A stretch of DNA of 64,000 nucleotides, taken from NCBI GenBank assembly GCA_023381645.1, contig JAMCRJ010000055.1, positions 62,001-126,000 of the forward strand, read 5' to 3'. A program made the position numbers and the translations under genes. The stretch is from Gammaproteobacteria bacterium. GTDB taxonomy: Bacteria > Pseudomonadota > Gammaproteobacteria > Acidithiobacillales > Acidithiobacillaceae. The notes beneath the pieces are model-generated. The model worked only from the letters and a program-made list of their open reading frames with translations. It searched no databases and was not told the origin of the DNA. Shown here piece after piece: positions 9,805 through 17,488 of this stretch (position 1 is its first letter; each line of letters begins with the position of its first letter).

Positions 9805-10479
9805 ATGAAGAAAGCACATGCGCTCCTGGGCGCCCTAATCACCGCCGGCCTCGCTGGCTGCGCGACCACACCGAACATGCACTATTCCGGCGTCACGCCG
9901 CAGGCTAGTGTCCAGCACAAGAATGTTGCTCTAGTGACCAATGTTACGAACGGAACTTTCAAGACCACTGGATGCGTCATGGAATTAACACATAAGTGCC
10001 GCGAGCTGACCTTTTCCAAGAAAGCGCTTACGTCGAACTACGACAAACTGGAGAGCAGCGCTTTGCAGCAATCTGGGGCCATGGCCACATTGGTCAAAAC
10101 CGTCCCTTCTAGCGGGTGGGCTGTCGAGACGGATATCAGCACACTTGCCCCGAATAAGTACGAGGCCATAGTGCATTACGATCTGGGAAAAACCTTGGGC
10201 ATGGGGCTTATTCCCGTTGTCGGTCTTTTCACTCCGCACTATTACACGATGGACGTGAACTTGGTGGACGATATCACCATCTATCATAATGGAGAGTCCG
10301 TCTGGAACCAGAGTATTCCCGTGGATATAAAAAAACACATCAGCGGCTCCCGATTCAAGATCGGTGGTACACACAGCGATGCCGCCTACAAGGTCTATCG
10401 AGAAGCGCAAACAAAGGCGGTCACGGCCATGATGTTAGGCTTGAGTCAGGCGGCAGAGAAACAGGATTCCGCAAGTTAG
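9805..10479 (+). CDS. predicted lipoprotein of unknown function
   Basis: 224 residues. The first 20 form a lipoprotein signal peptide (MKKAH, then a hydrophobic stretch, lipobox LAGC) that places Cys19 at the mature N-terminus, so the protein should be anchored in the inner or outer membrane. AAGAGGG lies just upstream of the ATG. The body is mixed alpha/beta with a hydrophobic Gly-rich patch (GKTLGMGLIPVVGLF), and I recognise no family. It stands alone and converges on an outer-membrane gene, sharing a bidirectional terminator. Confidence 0.85.
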   Translation: MKKAHALLGALITAGLAGCATTPNMHYSGVTPQASVQHKNVALVTNVTNGTFKTTGCVMELTHKCRELTFSKKALTSNYDKLESSALQQSGAMATLVKTVPSSGWAVETDISTLAPNKYEAIVHYDLGKTLGMGLIPVVGLFTPHYYTMDVNLVDDITIYHNGESVWNQSIPVDIKKHISGSRFKIGGTHSDAAYKVYREAQTKAVTAMMLGLSQAAEKQDSAS

Positions 10480-10500
10480 ATTGCCTTGTGTTTCTGGATA

Positions 10501-10526
10501 AAAGGGCGCCATTGCGGCGCCCTTTT
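10501..10526. terminator. bidirectional intrinsic terminator
   Basis: GGGCGCC and GGCGCCC form a perfect stem around ATTGC, with an A-run before and a T-run after it. It can therefore end both the plus-strand lipoprotein gene and the minus-strand barrel gene that converge here. Confidence 0.9.
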
Positions 10527-10543
10527 CCTTGGCGTGTCCTTGG

Positions 10544-11257
10544 TTAGAAACTATAACCCAGGCCCACATTGCCCTGCAGCAGATTCAAGTTGGCGCCGCC
10601 ATTCGTGTAGTCGTCGTACTTGAATCCCGCCAGCGCGTACCAGGGGCCCGAGATCTGGTAGTTGGCCTGCAGGCCGACTTGAACCACGTTGGATGACCCG
10701 CTCGTGCTGGTCACCGAGGTGGTCAATCCATTGCCGCGCAGCGTGTCGGTAGCGCTTACGCCGGCCAGGTAGGCCACGTCACCGGTGAACACCAAAGGCC
10801 CCATGCCGTAACCGGCTTCCAGGCCACCACCAATGGCGTTATTCGTGAGGTGCAGCGAGGCGTTCTGCACCTGGCCGGCGTTGAAGTTGATGCCGAAACG
10901 GCTGTACTGGTAGGCCAGATAAGGGCCGACACGGAAATTCTGGGAGAACGGGAACAGATATCCAGCCTTGACGTTGATACCGGTCATGCCGCCGCCGGTG
11001 GTCTGGTAGGGGCTCTCGATCAGCGTATCGAAATCGTGATGGTAATCGGCCGAGAGCATCCAGCCCTGGTTGGTCATGAACGATCCTTTGACGCCGATGC
11101 CACCCGCGCTGTTGCCGCCGGAATTGCTGATGCCGGAGAGGTTGCCGTAAACGGCGGCACTGTTCATGACGCCGGACAAATCGGATGCCATCGCCATGCC
11201 GGATGCCGTCAGACCAGCGGCGAGGGCGGCAAGGATGAGGGGGTTTTTCGCGAACAT
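10544..11257 (-). CDS. outer-membrane beta-barrel protein
   Basis: 237 residues with a cleavable signal peptide (MFAKNPLILAALAAGL to AMA) and a mature part built of alternating, Gly/Asn/Tyr-rich amphipathic strands. It ends in GLGYSF, and the terminal Phe is the usual BAM-recognition signal of outer-membrane barrels. Length suggests about 8-10 strands, as in small OmpW/OmpA-like or YfaZ-like barrels. GAGGAATACC precedes the ATG. It has its own sigma70-like promoter and ends at the shared terminator. Specific substrate unknown. Confidence 0.85.
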   Translation of the reverse strand: MFAKNPLILAALAAGLTASGMAMASDLSGVMNSAAVYGNLSGISNSGGNSAGGIGVKGSFMTNQGWMLSADYHHDFDTLIESPYQTTGGGMTGINVKAGYLFPFSQNFRVGPYLAYQYSRFGINFNAGQVQNASLHLTNNAIGGGLEAGYGMGPLVFTGDVAYLAGVSATDTLRGNGLTTSVTSTSGSSNVVQVGLQANYQISGPWYALAGFKYDDYTNGGANLNLLQGNVGLGYSF

Positions 11258-11301
11258 AGGGTATTCCTCATGGGTATGGCGGAAGTGCCAACAGCGAGAA
11301 T

Positions 11302-11328
11302 TTTATAGCCGCAGCCCTATGTTGTCAA
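11302..11328 (-). promoter_or_regulatory. sigma70-like promoter of the barrel gene
   Basis: On the minus strand TTGACA (11328-11323) is followed after 15 bases by TATAAA (11307-11302). The spacing is short, but both boxes are near consensus and lie about 45 bases before the start codon. Confidence 0.6.
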
Positions 11329-11343
11329 CACGCAACAATAAAA

Positions 11344-11389
11344 ATTCCATCATGGAACGATGAAGTTTTTACCGATGCATCATGGAGTT
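11344..11389. repeat. second pair of the GATGCA/CATGGAAC motif
   Basis: ATTCCATCATGGAACG (11344-11359) and GATGCATCATGGAGTT (11374-11389) match the pair at 9620-9678. CCATCATGG is itself palindromic. The pair sits between two divergent promoters, a natural operator position. Confidence 0.45.
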
Positions 11390-11402
11390 GCAAAAATAAT
11401 GG

Positions 11403-11432
11403 TTGCGCCAACTGAGATAGTATATTATTATT
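11403..11432 (+). promoter_or_regulatory. element-type promoter with ATAGTATATTA core
   Basis: TTGCG at 11403 is followed by ACTGAGATAGTATATTA (11411-11427). The 11-base core ATAGTATATTA recurs at four other sites in front of operons in this window. The match with the minus-strand site at 55334-55358 also includes TTGCG at the same distance. It precedes the phage-like operon starting at 11463. Confidence 0.7.
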
Positions 11433-11462
11433 GCTTAACCCAAGTGGACCAAGGATGTAGCG

Positions 11463-11768
11463 ATGAGCAATCACACAAAGGGCCCATGGCACCGCAACGT
11501 ATCGCCAGCCACCAAGTACCCTACGATCTTTGCGGGGCGTAATACGCACGTTGCTCGGGTGGTCACAGACGGCGGGCTAACGCCAGAGGAAGTCGAAGCG
11601 AATTGCGATTTGATTGCGGCGGCTCCAGAACTGCTGAATGCGCTTGAAGCCATGCTGGAAATCTATGGTGGGGCCTACGACAACGAATGTCGGCGCAAGG
11701 ACGAGCAAGAGCAGCGCACCATTGCGAAGGCGATCCGGGTGGTAGAGAAAGCGAACGGGCTTCTGTAG
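11463..11768 (+). CDS. small phage-type protein (HTKGPW family)
   Basis: 101 residues. The opening HTKGPW and the segment CDLIAAAPELLNALEAML are typical of a widespread but uncharacterised small protein of phages and prophages, in which NAxLIAAAPELLEAL is the signature. It is the first gene after the promoter at 11403, and AAGGATG is the ribosome site. Function unknown. Confidence 0.8.
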   Translation: MSNHTKGPWHRNVSPATKYPTIFAGRNTHVARVVTDGGLTPEEVEANCDLIAAAPELLNALEAMLEIYGGAYDNECRRKDEQEQRTIAKAIRVVEKANGLL

Positions 11769-11787
11769 GGGTGGCGTGGTGAAAATC

Positions 11788-11916
11788 ATGGACAAGGAAC
11801 TCAAGGAAACGGTTGACGTGTACGACCGGAATTGCCTCAAAAAAATCCTGTTACTGGCCGCGTCCGAACCCTGGCTCTTTTACGCAGGGGCGTGGTTATA
11901 CCAGCACCAGCGATAA
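11788..11916 (+). CDS. 42-residue small protein
   Basis: Reads MDKELKETVDVYDRNC and ends in WLYQHQR. It fills the gap between two genes of the same strand, but has only a weak ribosome site (GGTGAAAATC). The C-terminal half is hydrophobic and could be a membrane segment. No family recognised, and it may not be expressed. Confidence 0.4.
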   Translation: MDKELKETVDVYDRNCLKKILLLAASEPWLFYAGAWLYQHQR

Positions 11917-11987
11917 AGGATGGGTCTGCGGGACTCGCCATGCGCACGGATGCCCTTTTGGCGTCGAATAAATGGATAGGAGACATT

Positions 11988-12218
11988 ATGGACGAATCGG
12001 TCGTGCGTCACCTGATCAACACCATGAACCAACAGGATTCGCAAGAGAAGCTGCATGGGCTGGATGTCATCATTCAGGAATTACACCAGGATTTAGGTAA
12101 CGCAATGCGTTTACGGCAAGCCTGTCTGGACCGACTGGCGGAATGCGCGCCCTTGTACATTGAAGTGGATGCCGCGCATTGGGATGACATCTCCCCCTTG
12201 CCGGGTGGCCTGACATGA
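11988..12218 (+). CDS. small acidic protein of unknown function
   Basis: 76 residues (MDESVVRHLINTMNQQ), predicted mostly helical. The ATG at 11988 follows ATAGGAGACATT, a good ribosome site, and is preferred over the open frame that continues upstream. Its stop overlaps the next ATG by four bases, so it belongs to the phage-like operon. No family recognised. Confidence 0.65.
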   Translation: MDESVVRHLINTMNQQDSQEKLHGLDVIIQELHQDLGNAMRLRQACLDRLAECAPLYIEVDAAHWDDISPLPGGLT

Positions 12219-12502
12219 CTAAGTTCATCAAGGCACCCTGGACGGCAGATCAAATCGAAACGCTGAACCGTTTGCAGCGCGGGGAGTTGTACGGTCATCC
12301 CTATACGTGCCCGCATCGTGGGGAAGTCCCACATCATGATAACGGCCATGACACCGGCTGTCTGTTGGCCACCAAAGACGGGTGGCTATGCCCGGATTGT
12401 GGATACACCCAGAATTGGGCGCACGCATCCAGTCTGGATGCCACGTCCACGGCGGAGATGATGCAGATGTTCAGTCTTGCAAAGGCGGAGAGTGACTTAT
12501 GA
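12215..12502 (+). CDS. small protein with zinc-ribbon-like Cys/His pairs
   Basis: 95 residues. CPH near 32 and GCLLATKDGWLCPDCGY (CxxC near 69-72) suggest a zinc-binding knuckle; KAPWTADQIETLNRLQ at the start is typical of small phage proteins that open with a short helix. It overlaps both neighbours by four bases (ATGA), so translation is coupled. Function unknown. Confidence 0.7.
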   Translation: MTKFIKAPWTADQIETLNRLQRGELYGHPYTCPHRGEVPHHDNGHDTGCLLATKDGWLCPDCGYTQNWAHASSLDATSTAEMMQMFSLAKAESDL

Positions 12503-12690
12503 CCAGCGTATCACCAAATGCGAACCCCTGCCGGGGTGCGAACCCCTTGCCGGGTGCAACCCTGATTTTGCGTGCTAGGGGTTACGCAAAAACCTGTGCA
12601 ACGAAACAGGAAGCGCGGCAATTGGAGCGGCTGGCGGATCGCCTGGAAGCTATTTTGGAGGCTCAGAGACGATTGCGGAGACGAATATGA
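12499..12690 (+). CDS. 63-residue basic protein
   Basis: Starts inside the stop of the previous gene and ends inside the start of the next, so coupling supports it. The N-terminus is low-complexity (NPCRGANPLPGA, from a short repeat CCCCTGCCGGGTGCG/CCCTTGCCGGGTGC in the DNA), and the C-terminus is a basic helix (LERLADRLEAILEAQRRLRRR). No family recognised. Confidence 0.5.
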   Translation: MTSVSPNANPCRGANPLPGATLILRARGYAKTCATKQEARQLERLADRLEAILEAQRRLRRRI

Positions 12691-13247
12691 ATAATACCAG
12701 CGAAAAGGACGACGATATTAACCCGTTTCTCCAATTTTTCGTCACCCTGATAATGCTACTGCTCCTGGGTATCATGATTTCCTTTTTTTCGCACGGTTTG
12801 GATGGCCTGATACCCAATACCGGGTACAGGCCAATAAGCATTAACACTTTTGATCGTTTATCGACCTGTCAGAAAGGCATCGTGCAAGCGGCGGTAAAGC
12901 AGTCTGGTCAACCCGCAGACGAAAATGTGTTGAAAGCGGCTAACTGGATTTGTGAAGCCGTGGCTACCGACCGTATTTTGCTCAAGAAGGTGCAAAATAC
13001 GGGTGGATCACCTTATCTCATCCGTGCTTATCAAGCGGCAATACGGTTGGATCAGCCAGCGGTGATTGTCGATCAATTAGATTTGAATGCGCATAATTTT
13101 TCCAGAACAGAGGCGGCTTTTGGTCCGACTTTCAAGCAAAAATTCGATTGGGCGTACGGCATGTATTTGCCGGATCAGATACAGCATCGCTACCGGCAAC
13201 ACCTGAAGCGTATGGAACGCAAAGCCGTCGCGGCTGCGGAGCAGTAG
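12687..13247 (+). CDS. membrane-anchored protein of unknown function
   Basis: 186 residues: a short acidic cytoplasmic start, one strong transmembrane helix at about 14-35 (FLQFFVTLIMLLLLGIMISF), then a soluble, mainly helical domain of about 140 residues with a single pair of cysteines (C57 and C86, approximately). It follows the previous gene with a four-base overlap. No family recognised. Confidence 0.75.
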   Translation: MNNTSEKDDDINPFLQFFVTLIMLLLLGIMISFFSHGLDGLIPNTGYRPISINTFDRLSTCQKGIVQAAVKQSGQPADENVLKAANWICEAVATDRILLKKVQNTGGSPYLIRAYQAAIRLDQPAVIVDQLDLNAHNFSRTEAAFGPTFKQKFDWAYGMYLPDQIQHRYRQHLKRMERKAVAAAEQ

Positions 13248-13343
13248 TTTAAGTGAATGGTATGGATATCGTACATTACGCACATCGCTCGTCCAGCGGG
13301 TATGCAGCTAAAAATAGTGAATCGTCGTCACGGGAGAACGGAT

Positions 13344-13448
13344 ATGTCTAGTCAATTGGCAACGTGCATTGAATGCGGTTGTAACGATTTCCAGGCTTGC
13401 GAGCACGGTTATCAGGAGGAAAATGTCAATGAAAGCAAAAGATTTTGA
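13344..13448 (+). CDS. 34-residue zinc-knuckle peptide
   Basis: MSSQLATCIECGCNDFQACE carries CxxCxC and a further Cys, the pattern found at the start of many small phage proteins that recognise Cys-rich input. GGGAGAAC lies 5 bases before the ATG. It overlaps the next gene in another frame, which is normal for this operon. Too short for secure proof. Confidence 0.45.
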   Translation: MSSQLATCIECGCNDFQACEHGYQEENVNESKRF

Positions 13449-13593
13449 CGAGTTATTCAATGCGCTATTCGTGATTCTGTTTTTTTCTATGGCCATGTTC
13501 ATTGGTTATCATATATTCAAATCTGAACTTCGTTATTCAGATCAACAATATAAGACAGTGAACACCCACAAAGCCATCGATAAAAATTCGTAA
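13423..13593 (+). CDS. 56-residue single-pass membrane protein
   Basis: AGGAGGAAA lies directly before ATG 13423. One hydrophobic helix (LFNALFVILFFSMAMFIGYH, about residues 11-30) is followed by a charged tail. No family recognised; the strong ribosome site argues it is translated. Confidence 0.55.
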   Translation: MSMKAKDFDELFNALFVILFFSMAMFIGYHIFKSELRYSDQQYKTVNTHKAIDKNS

Positions 13594-13637
13594 AGGTCGT
13601 AACGCAATCGTGGCTTGTATTGGGATAAGGAGGCGCA

Positions 13638-14609
13638 ATGAGTGACAAAACGGGTATCGCATGGACCAATGCAACATGGAATCCAGTAACAGGCTGTACG
13701 AAAGTTTCCCAGGGCTGCAAGCACTGCTACGCGGAGCGCGAATGGGGCAGGCTTTCCGCTAACCAAACGGCGACGGCGTATTACGGTCGCACATTCACGG
13801 ATGTGGCCTGCCATGAGGATCGCCTGGACCAGCCCTTACGCCGGAAGAAACCGCGCATGATCTTCGTCAACAGCATGTCCGACCTGTTCCATGAGGACGT
13901 GCCGGACACATTCATCGACCGAGTATTTGCGGTCATGGCGCTGGCCGAAAAACACACGTTTCAGGTGCTCACCAAGCGGCCGGAGCGGATGCTGCGGTGG
14001 TTTGATCCCGGTTTCGATAACCGCGAGCACGCTGTGGGTCAGGCCATGCGGGAAATCGGCGCAGCCCGTGGCGGCGAGGATGCTGGACTGCCGGAGTGGC
14101 CGTTACCGAATGTGTGGCTCGGCGTTTCGGTCGAGGATCAGGCCACCGCCGACGAGCGTATTCCGCCGTTGTTACAGACGCCTGCTGCCGTGCGATGGGT
14201 GAGTGCTGAGCCTATTCTGGGACGCATAGATCTGGAGCATGTCCAGCTTGATGAAGATACCTATTACAACGCACTGACGGGCGACTCGTTAATGTTGAGC
14301 CGCACCATCATCCCCATGGAAAATACGCTGTCATGGGTGGTTTGCGGAGGAGAATCGGGAAACTCCGCGCGCGCTCTGGACGCGCATCATTTGCGACCCT
14401 TGATAAAGCAATGCCAAAAATCCGGAACTCCAGTCTTTGTGAAGCAATTGGGGTATCGGTTCATGGACCTGGACACTGTATTTTACGGTGCTGGTGTGCC
14501 AACTACCGACAATGCCAGACGACTGACGCACCGCGCGGGTGCGAACATGGATGAATGGCCGGAAGATTTACGGGTGCGGGAATGGCCGAAGGCATTGAGC
14601 CATGAATAA
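13638..14609 (+). CDS. DUF5131 (phage Gp37/Gp68) family protein
   Basis: 323 residues with the full family signature: TGIAWTNATWNPVTGCTKVS at the start, then QGCKHCYAE, FVNSMSDLFHE, FQVLTKRPERM and SGNSAR. The cysteines of CTKVSQGCKHC (C19, C26, C29) look like a metal or Fe-S site, and the family has been suggested to be radical-SAM-like. It is common on phages and mobile elements, usually near DNA-modification genes; its reaction is not established. AAGGAGGC precedes the ATG. Confidence 0.92.
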   Translation: MSDKTGIAWTNATWNPVTGCTKVSQGCKHCYAEREWGRLSANQTATAYYGRTFTDVACHEDRLDQPLRRKKPRMIFVNSMSDLFHEDVPDTFIDRVFAVMALAEKHTFQVLTKRPERMLRWFDPGFDNREHAVGQAMREIGAARGGEDAGLPEWPLPNVWLGVSVEDQATADERIPPLLQTPAAVRWVSAEPILGRIDLEHVQLDEDTYYNALTGDSLMLSRTIIPMENTLSWVVCGGESGNSARALDAHHLRPLIKQCQKSGTPVFVKQLGYRFMDLDTVFYGAGVPTTDNARRLTHRAGANMDEWPEDLRVREWPKALSHE

Positions 14610-14853
14610 GAAGCAACAACGCTCAGAGAGGTGTCCGGTGGTGGATGCAACCGAAGAGAGCATGTGGGACTTCGAGTACCAAGCCAAACGGTACGTCGGG
14701 CATCGACTAGAAATAAAGGCATGTGATTCTTTGAGAAAGCTAAAAAGTGCCGTCCGCGAAAATGGGTGGAAATTGGCCTGGATCACGACCCAGCATGGTT
14801 GCCTAAGCTATGGGCAAAATATTGTCGATGAATATCCATACAGGCCCAAATAA
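14602..14853 (+). CDS. 83-residue protein of unknown function
   Basis: Starts inside the end of the DUF5131 gene (ATGAATAA), so it is coupled to it. WDFEYQAKRYVGHRLEIKAC and the aromatic-rich end resemble the many short KTR/phage accessory proteins, but I cannot name a family. Confidence 0.6.
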   Translation: MNKKQQRSERCPVVDATEESMWDFEYQAKRYVGHRLEIKACDSLRKLKSAVRENGWKLAWITTQHGCLSYGQNIVDEYPYRPK

Positions 14854-14884
14854 ACGTACCAGAGTGACCGAAGGAGGTAGGATC

Positions 14885-15394
14885 ATGGAAAACCCGATAC
14901 GAGATTTTGATATGAACCAGCCGTATACCATGGAGGAAATTAGAGGTGCTATCCAGGGTATCAAAGAGAGGCGAGAAAGGTTTGAATCTGGATGGGTAAG
15001 AAACATAAAAATCATAGCTACAATGTGGTTTTTAATTACTGTTGTATTGGCCGTCATGGACAATGCTGCCGGGGAAACCATCGTGATGTCCGTTATTTTT
15101 TTGTTTTTTGCGAGCATTATCACAATGCTCGTATTTGATGAGACAGCCGGACGCAATTACACAGTTGAATATTTTGTTTTTATGAACACACAGAACGAAA
15201 TCGACAACATAATACCGCGCGGGTCTTCTGAAAAAGTAATAAGCTACGCAAAAAAATATGCGCCGATCTGCGAGTATGTCAAACAGGTTCACGTTTATGG
15301 ACGTGATCTATTGTTGATGGAGTTGTCTGAGTTTGATAAATGGGTAGAGCACGAGAAAATTCGCGACTCTTATTCGGAAATCGTAAATTGTTGA
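14885..15394 (+). CDS. two-pass membrane protein of unknown function
   Basis: 169 residues from the ATG after GAAGGAGGTAGGATC; the open frame before it lacks a ribosome site. The N-terminal 40 residues are charged, then two helices (about IIATMWFLITVVLAVM and VMSVIFLFFASIITMLVF) form a hairpin, and a soluble C-terminal half with SEFDKWVEHEK follows. It is more A+T-rich than its neighbours, a sign of separate origin. No family recognised. Confidence 0.7.
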   Translation: MENPIRDFDMNQPYTMEEIRGAIQGIKERRERFESGWVRNIKIIATMWFLITVVLAVMDNAAGETIVMSVIFLFFASIITMLVFDETAGRNYTVEYFVFMNTQNEIDNIIPRGSSEKVISYAKKYAPICEYVKQVHVYGRDLLLMELSEFDKWVEHEKIRDSYSEIVNC

Positions 15395-15469
15395 TGACCA
15401 TGGAAAGGGCTGAAGTCGCGGTTATGACGATATATTTACGGGTACGGGAATGGCCGAAGGAGGCAAGTG

Positions 15470-15820
15470 ATGAGTGAAAAAATTGCTGCAGTAAATTCAG
15501 ATGATATTGCGATAGATGCTTTTACAGCGGCGATGAAGGCCAAGATGCGTCGCTCCCGTGAGGAAAAGGGGCGTGGCGGGTGGCAGACGGCATCCGCAGC
15601 ACACCTGACCTACCTACTGGTGGAACATCTGGCAAAGGGCGACCCGGTGGACGTGGCCAACTTCGCCATGATGTTGCACCAAAACGGACAGAACATCGAC
15701 GAGGCCGTTGTGCAGGCTTATCGAAAAGCTGTTGCTGGATCTGAGGCTCACGAAGAGGAGATTATCATGCGCACGATGATGTTTTCATCGTTGGCAACCG
15801 GAATGGCGAAGGCGGGATGA
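15470..15820 (+). CDS. phage-type protein, 116 residues
   Basis: AAGGAGG lies 5 bases before ATG 15470 (a GTG at 15467 is too close to it). The segment RGGWQTASAAHLTYLLVEHLAKGDPVDVANF is a recognisable signature of phage proteins found near dATP/dUTP pyrophosphohydrolase or MazG-like genes, but no enzyme motif is visible. The leader DNA repeats a stretch found at the end of the DUF5131 gene. Confidence 0.7.
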   Translation: MSEKIAAVNSDDIAIDAFTAAMKAKMRRSREEKGRGGWQTASAAHLTYLLVEHLAKGDPVDVANFAMMLHQNGQNIDEAVVQAYRKAVAGSEAHEEEIIMRTMMFSSLATGMAKAG

Positions 15821-15821
15821 T

Positions 15822-16040
15822 ATGCGTACTCGTGAACCACGTTCCAGGCTGTTAGACCTTCTGCAAGAAGTGGTGCGTGACGCTTGCGGCGAGGACAGTC
15901 AAGGCATGTCGTCCTATGCCGAAGCCTTGCGCCTGCTCGCTGAGCAGGGGCGCTGCCGGATCGTCAAGGATGTGGGCAGGAGGGTAATCGTGGAGTGGGT
16001 ATCGACAGAAAGTCCGACAACAATTGGGTCTGGATCGTAA
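15822..16040 (+). CDS. 72-residue protein of unknown function
   Basis: Begins two bases after the previous stop. EALRLLAEQGRCRIVKDVGRRVIVEW looks like the beta-wing end of a winged-helix domain, but this is too short to assign. Its end is only a dozen bases from the left boundary of the IsrB element. Confidence 0.6.
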   Translation: MRTREPRSRLLDLLQEVVRDACGEDSQGMSSYAEALRLLAEQGRCRIVKDVGRRVIVEWVSTESPTTIGSGS

Positions 16041-16051
16041 CATGACGCATG

Positions 16052-16353
16052 GTCAATTACCGCACCCTGAAGGGTGTGGCTTGTAGGGATGGGTTGACCA
16101 CCCATTACCGCAGGGCACCGGTTTAACCTGGTGAGAAAGACTAGCCTGGCAAAGCCGTGGGGTTATGCGGCGCGCAACACGCATTCAGTAATGGATGCCG
16201 GGGCGTTGGAATGCAACTGAACCATCTGCCCGTGGTAGGGCGGCACATAGCAGGAACGCTCCTCTAATTCCTGTGCAAGTGGGTGGAAAGTGGCGAAGAG
16301 GAGTACATACGGTTCGCAAGAGCCGTCTTATCGTCAAGGAGTAAGGAGTGGTT
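16052..16353 (+). ncRNA. omega RNA (HEARO-type) of the IsrB element
   Basis: About 300 bases without a gene lie directly before isrB. The segment opens with GTCAATTACCGCACCC, GAA, GGGTGTGGCTT, nearly the same as the opening of the RNA before the complete iscB (GTCAACTACCCCGCCC, TAAA, GGGTGGAGCTT). It contains several further pairable blocks (GGTTGACCACCC, CACCGG/CCGGTG-like arms). IscB and IsrB are known to use such a 5' RNA, formerly HEARO, with the guide as the bases just 5' of the conserved core; here that would be about 16036-16051. Exact RNA ends are not visible. Confidence 0.75.
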
Positions 16354-17409
16354 ATGGATCAGCAATCAGGAAATTCGGTGTTTGTACCGGTCATGGACCA
16401 GGACGGAAAAACACCGTTGATGCCGACGACGCCATCGCGGGCGCGGCGGTGGGTCAAGAGCGGCGAGGCGACGCCGTTCTTCAAGAAAGGCGTGTTTTGC
16501 GTGCGCCTGAATCGTGCGCCGTCCGGGCAGGAGCGGCAGGTCATTGTGGCCACGGTGGATCCCGGCTCCAAGCGGGAGGGGTTCACCGTCAAGTCCAAAG
16601 CGCATACCTACTTGAATGTGCATGCGGACGCGGTACCTTGGGTGAAGGATGCCGTGGAGACACGGAAGAATATGCGGCGCGGCAGACGATTCCGTAAGAC
16701 GCCGTGCCGCAAGCCGGGGCCGTCGGATGCCATGATGCGCGCCGGCAAGCGCATACCCCCTTCTACAAAGGCCCGTTGGGGCTGGAAACTACGGGTGTTC
16801 AACTGGCTCTGTGCATTGTTCCCGGTCACCGATGTGGGAGTAGAGGATATTCAGGCGACCACCCGAAAGGGTAAGAGGAAATGGAACCGGTCCTTTTCCC
16901 CGCTGCAGGTGGGCAAGGAATGGTTTTACGAAGAAATCCGGCGCATGGATGTGACCTTGCACTTACGCGCGGGCTTTGAGACCAAGGCGCTGCGGGATCG
17001 GTTAGGGCTGAAAAAGACCAGCCGGAAACTCGCGGAGACCTTTGCCGCGCACTGTGTCGATTCTTGGGCGATTGCCTGGGACATCGTGGGCGGGAGCGAG
17101 ACCCCGGACAACCGGGATTTGCTCTGCATCCAGCCGATCCGGTTGCATCGTCGGCAACTGCATCGTTTCCAGCCGTCCAAGGGCGGCGAACGACTGTCCT
17201 ACGGCAGCACTCGGAGCCACGGGTTCAAGCGTGGCTCGCTGGTGCGCCATGCGAAATGGGGACTGGCTTATGTGGGCGGCGTCCTGAAGGACCGCATAAG
17301 CCTGCATCATATCGGGAGCGGTAAGCGGTTAACGCAGAACGCGAAACCAGCGGATTGCCGGTTTCTCACGTATAACGTATGGAAGTTTCACGGCGTAGCG
17401 CACACTTAA
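16354..17409 (+). CDS. isrB: IsrB: HNH-less IscB relative, RNA-guided nickase family
   Basis: 351 residues. It begins with a PLMP domain (FVPVMDQDGKTPLMP), then RuvC-I (VATVDPGSKREG), an Arg-rich bridge helix (TRKNMRRGRRFRK), RuvC-II with Glu in GVEDIQA, and RuvC-III with Asp in HCVDSWAIA. There is no HNH insertion between RuvC-II and RuvC-III, which with the length of about 350 residues defines IsrB. The family nicks DNA guided by an omega RNA, and the matching RNA sits immediately upstream. The ATG at 16354 follows TAAGGAG; GTG 16348 would place the start inside the ribosome site. A right-end hairpin follows. The element splits the phage-like gene run. Confidence 0.9.
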   Translation: MDQQSGNSVFVPVMDQDGKTPLMPTTPSRARRWVKSGEATPFFKKGVFCVRLNRAPSGQERQVIVATVDPGSKREGFTVKSKAHTYLNVHADAVPWVKDAVETRKNMRRGRRFRKTPCRKPGPSDAMMRAGKRIPPSTKARWGWKLRVFNWLCALFPVTDVGVEDIQATTRKGKRKWNRSFSPLQVGKEWFYEEIRRMDVTLHLRAGFETKALRDRLGLKKTSRKLAETFAAHCVDSWAIAWDIVGGSETPDNRDLLCIQPIRLHRRQLHRFQPSKGGERLSYGSTRSHGFKRGSLVRHAKWGLAYVGGVLKDRISLHHIGSGKRLTQNAKPADCRFLTYNVWKFHGVAHT

Positions 17410-17456
17410 AAGGAGATGCGGGATTGGGGGCAGGTATTGCCTGCCGCGCTATCCCT

Positions 17457-17476
17457 CCCCGGGCTGAACCCCGGGG
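17457..17476. repeat. right-end hairpin of the IsrB element
   Basis: CCCCGGG and CCCGGGG pair around CTGAAC-type loop bases about 50 bases after the isrB stop. The sequence CCCCGsGCTGAACCmCGGGGTT is shared with the end of the complete iscB gene (61686-61705), marking a common element end. It can also act as a terminator. Confidence 0.7.
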
Positions 17477-17488
17477 TTTCCCGCGTAA

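Noticed and set aside
16290..16697. A frame overlapping the start of isrB.
   Set aside because: It lies in the omega RNA region and out of frame with isrB; no motif or ribosome site supports it.
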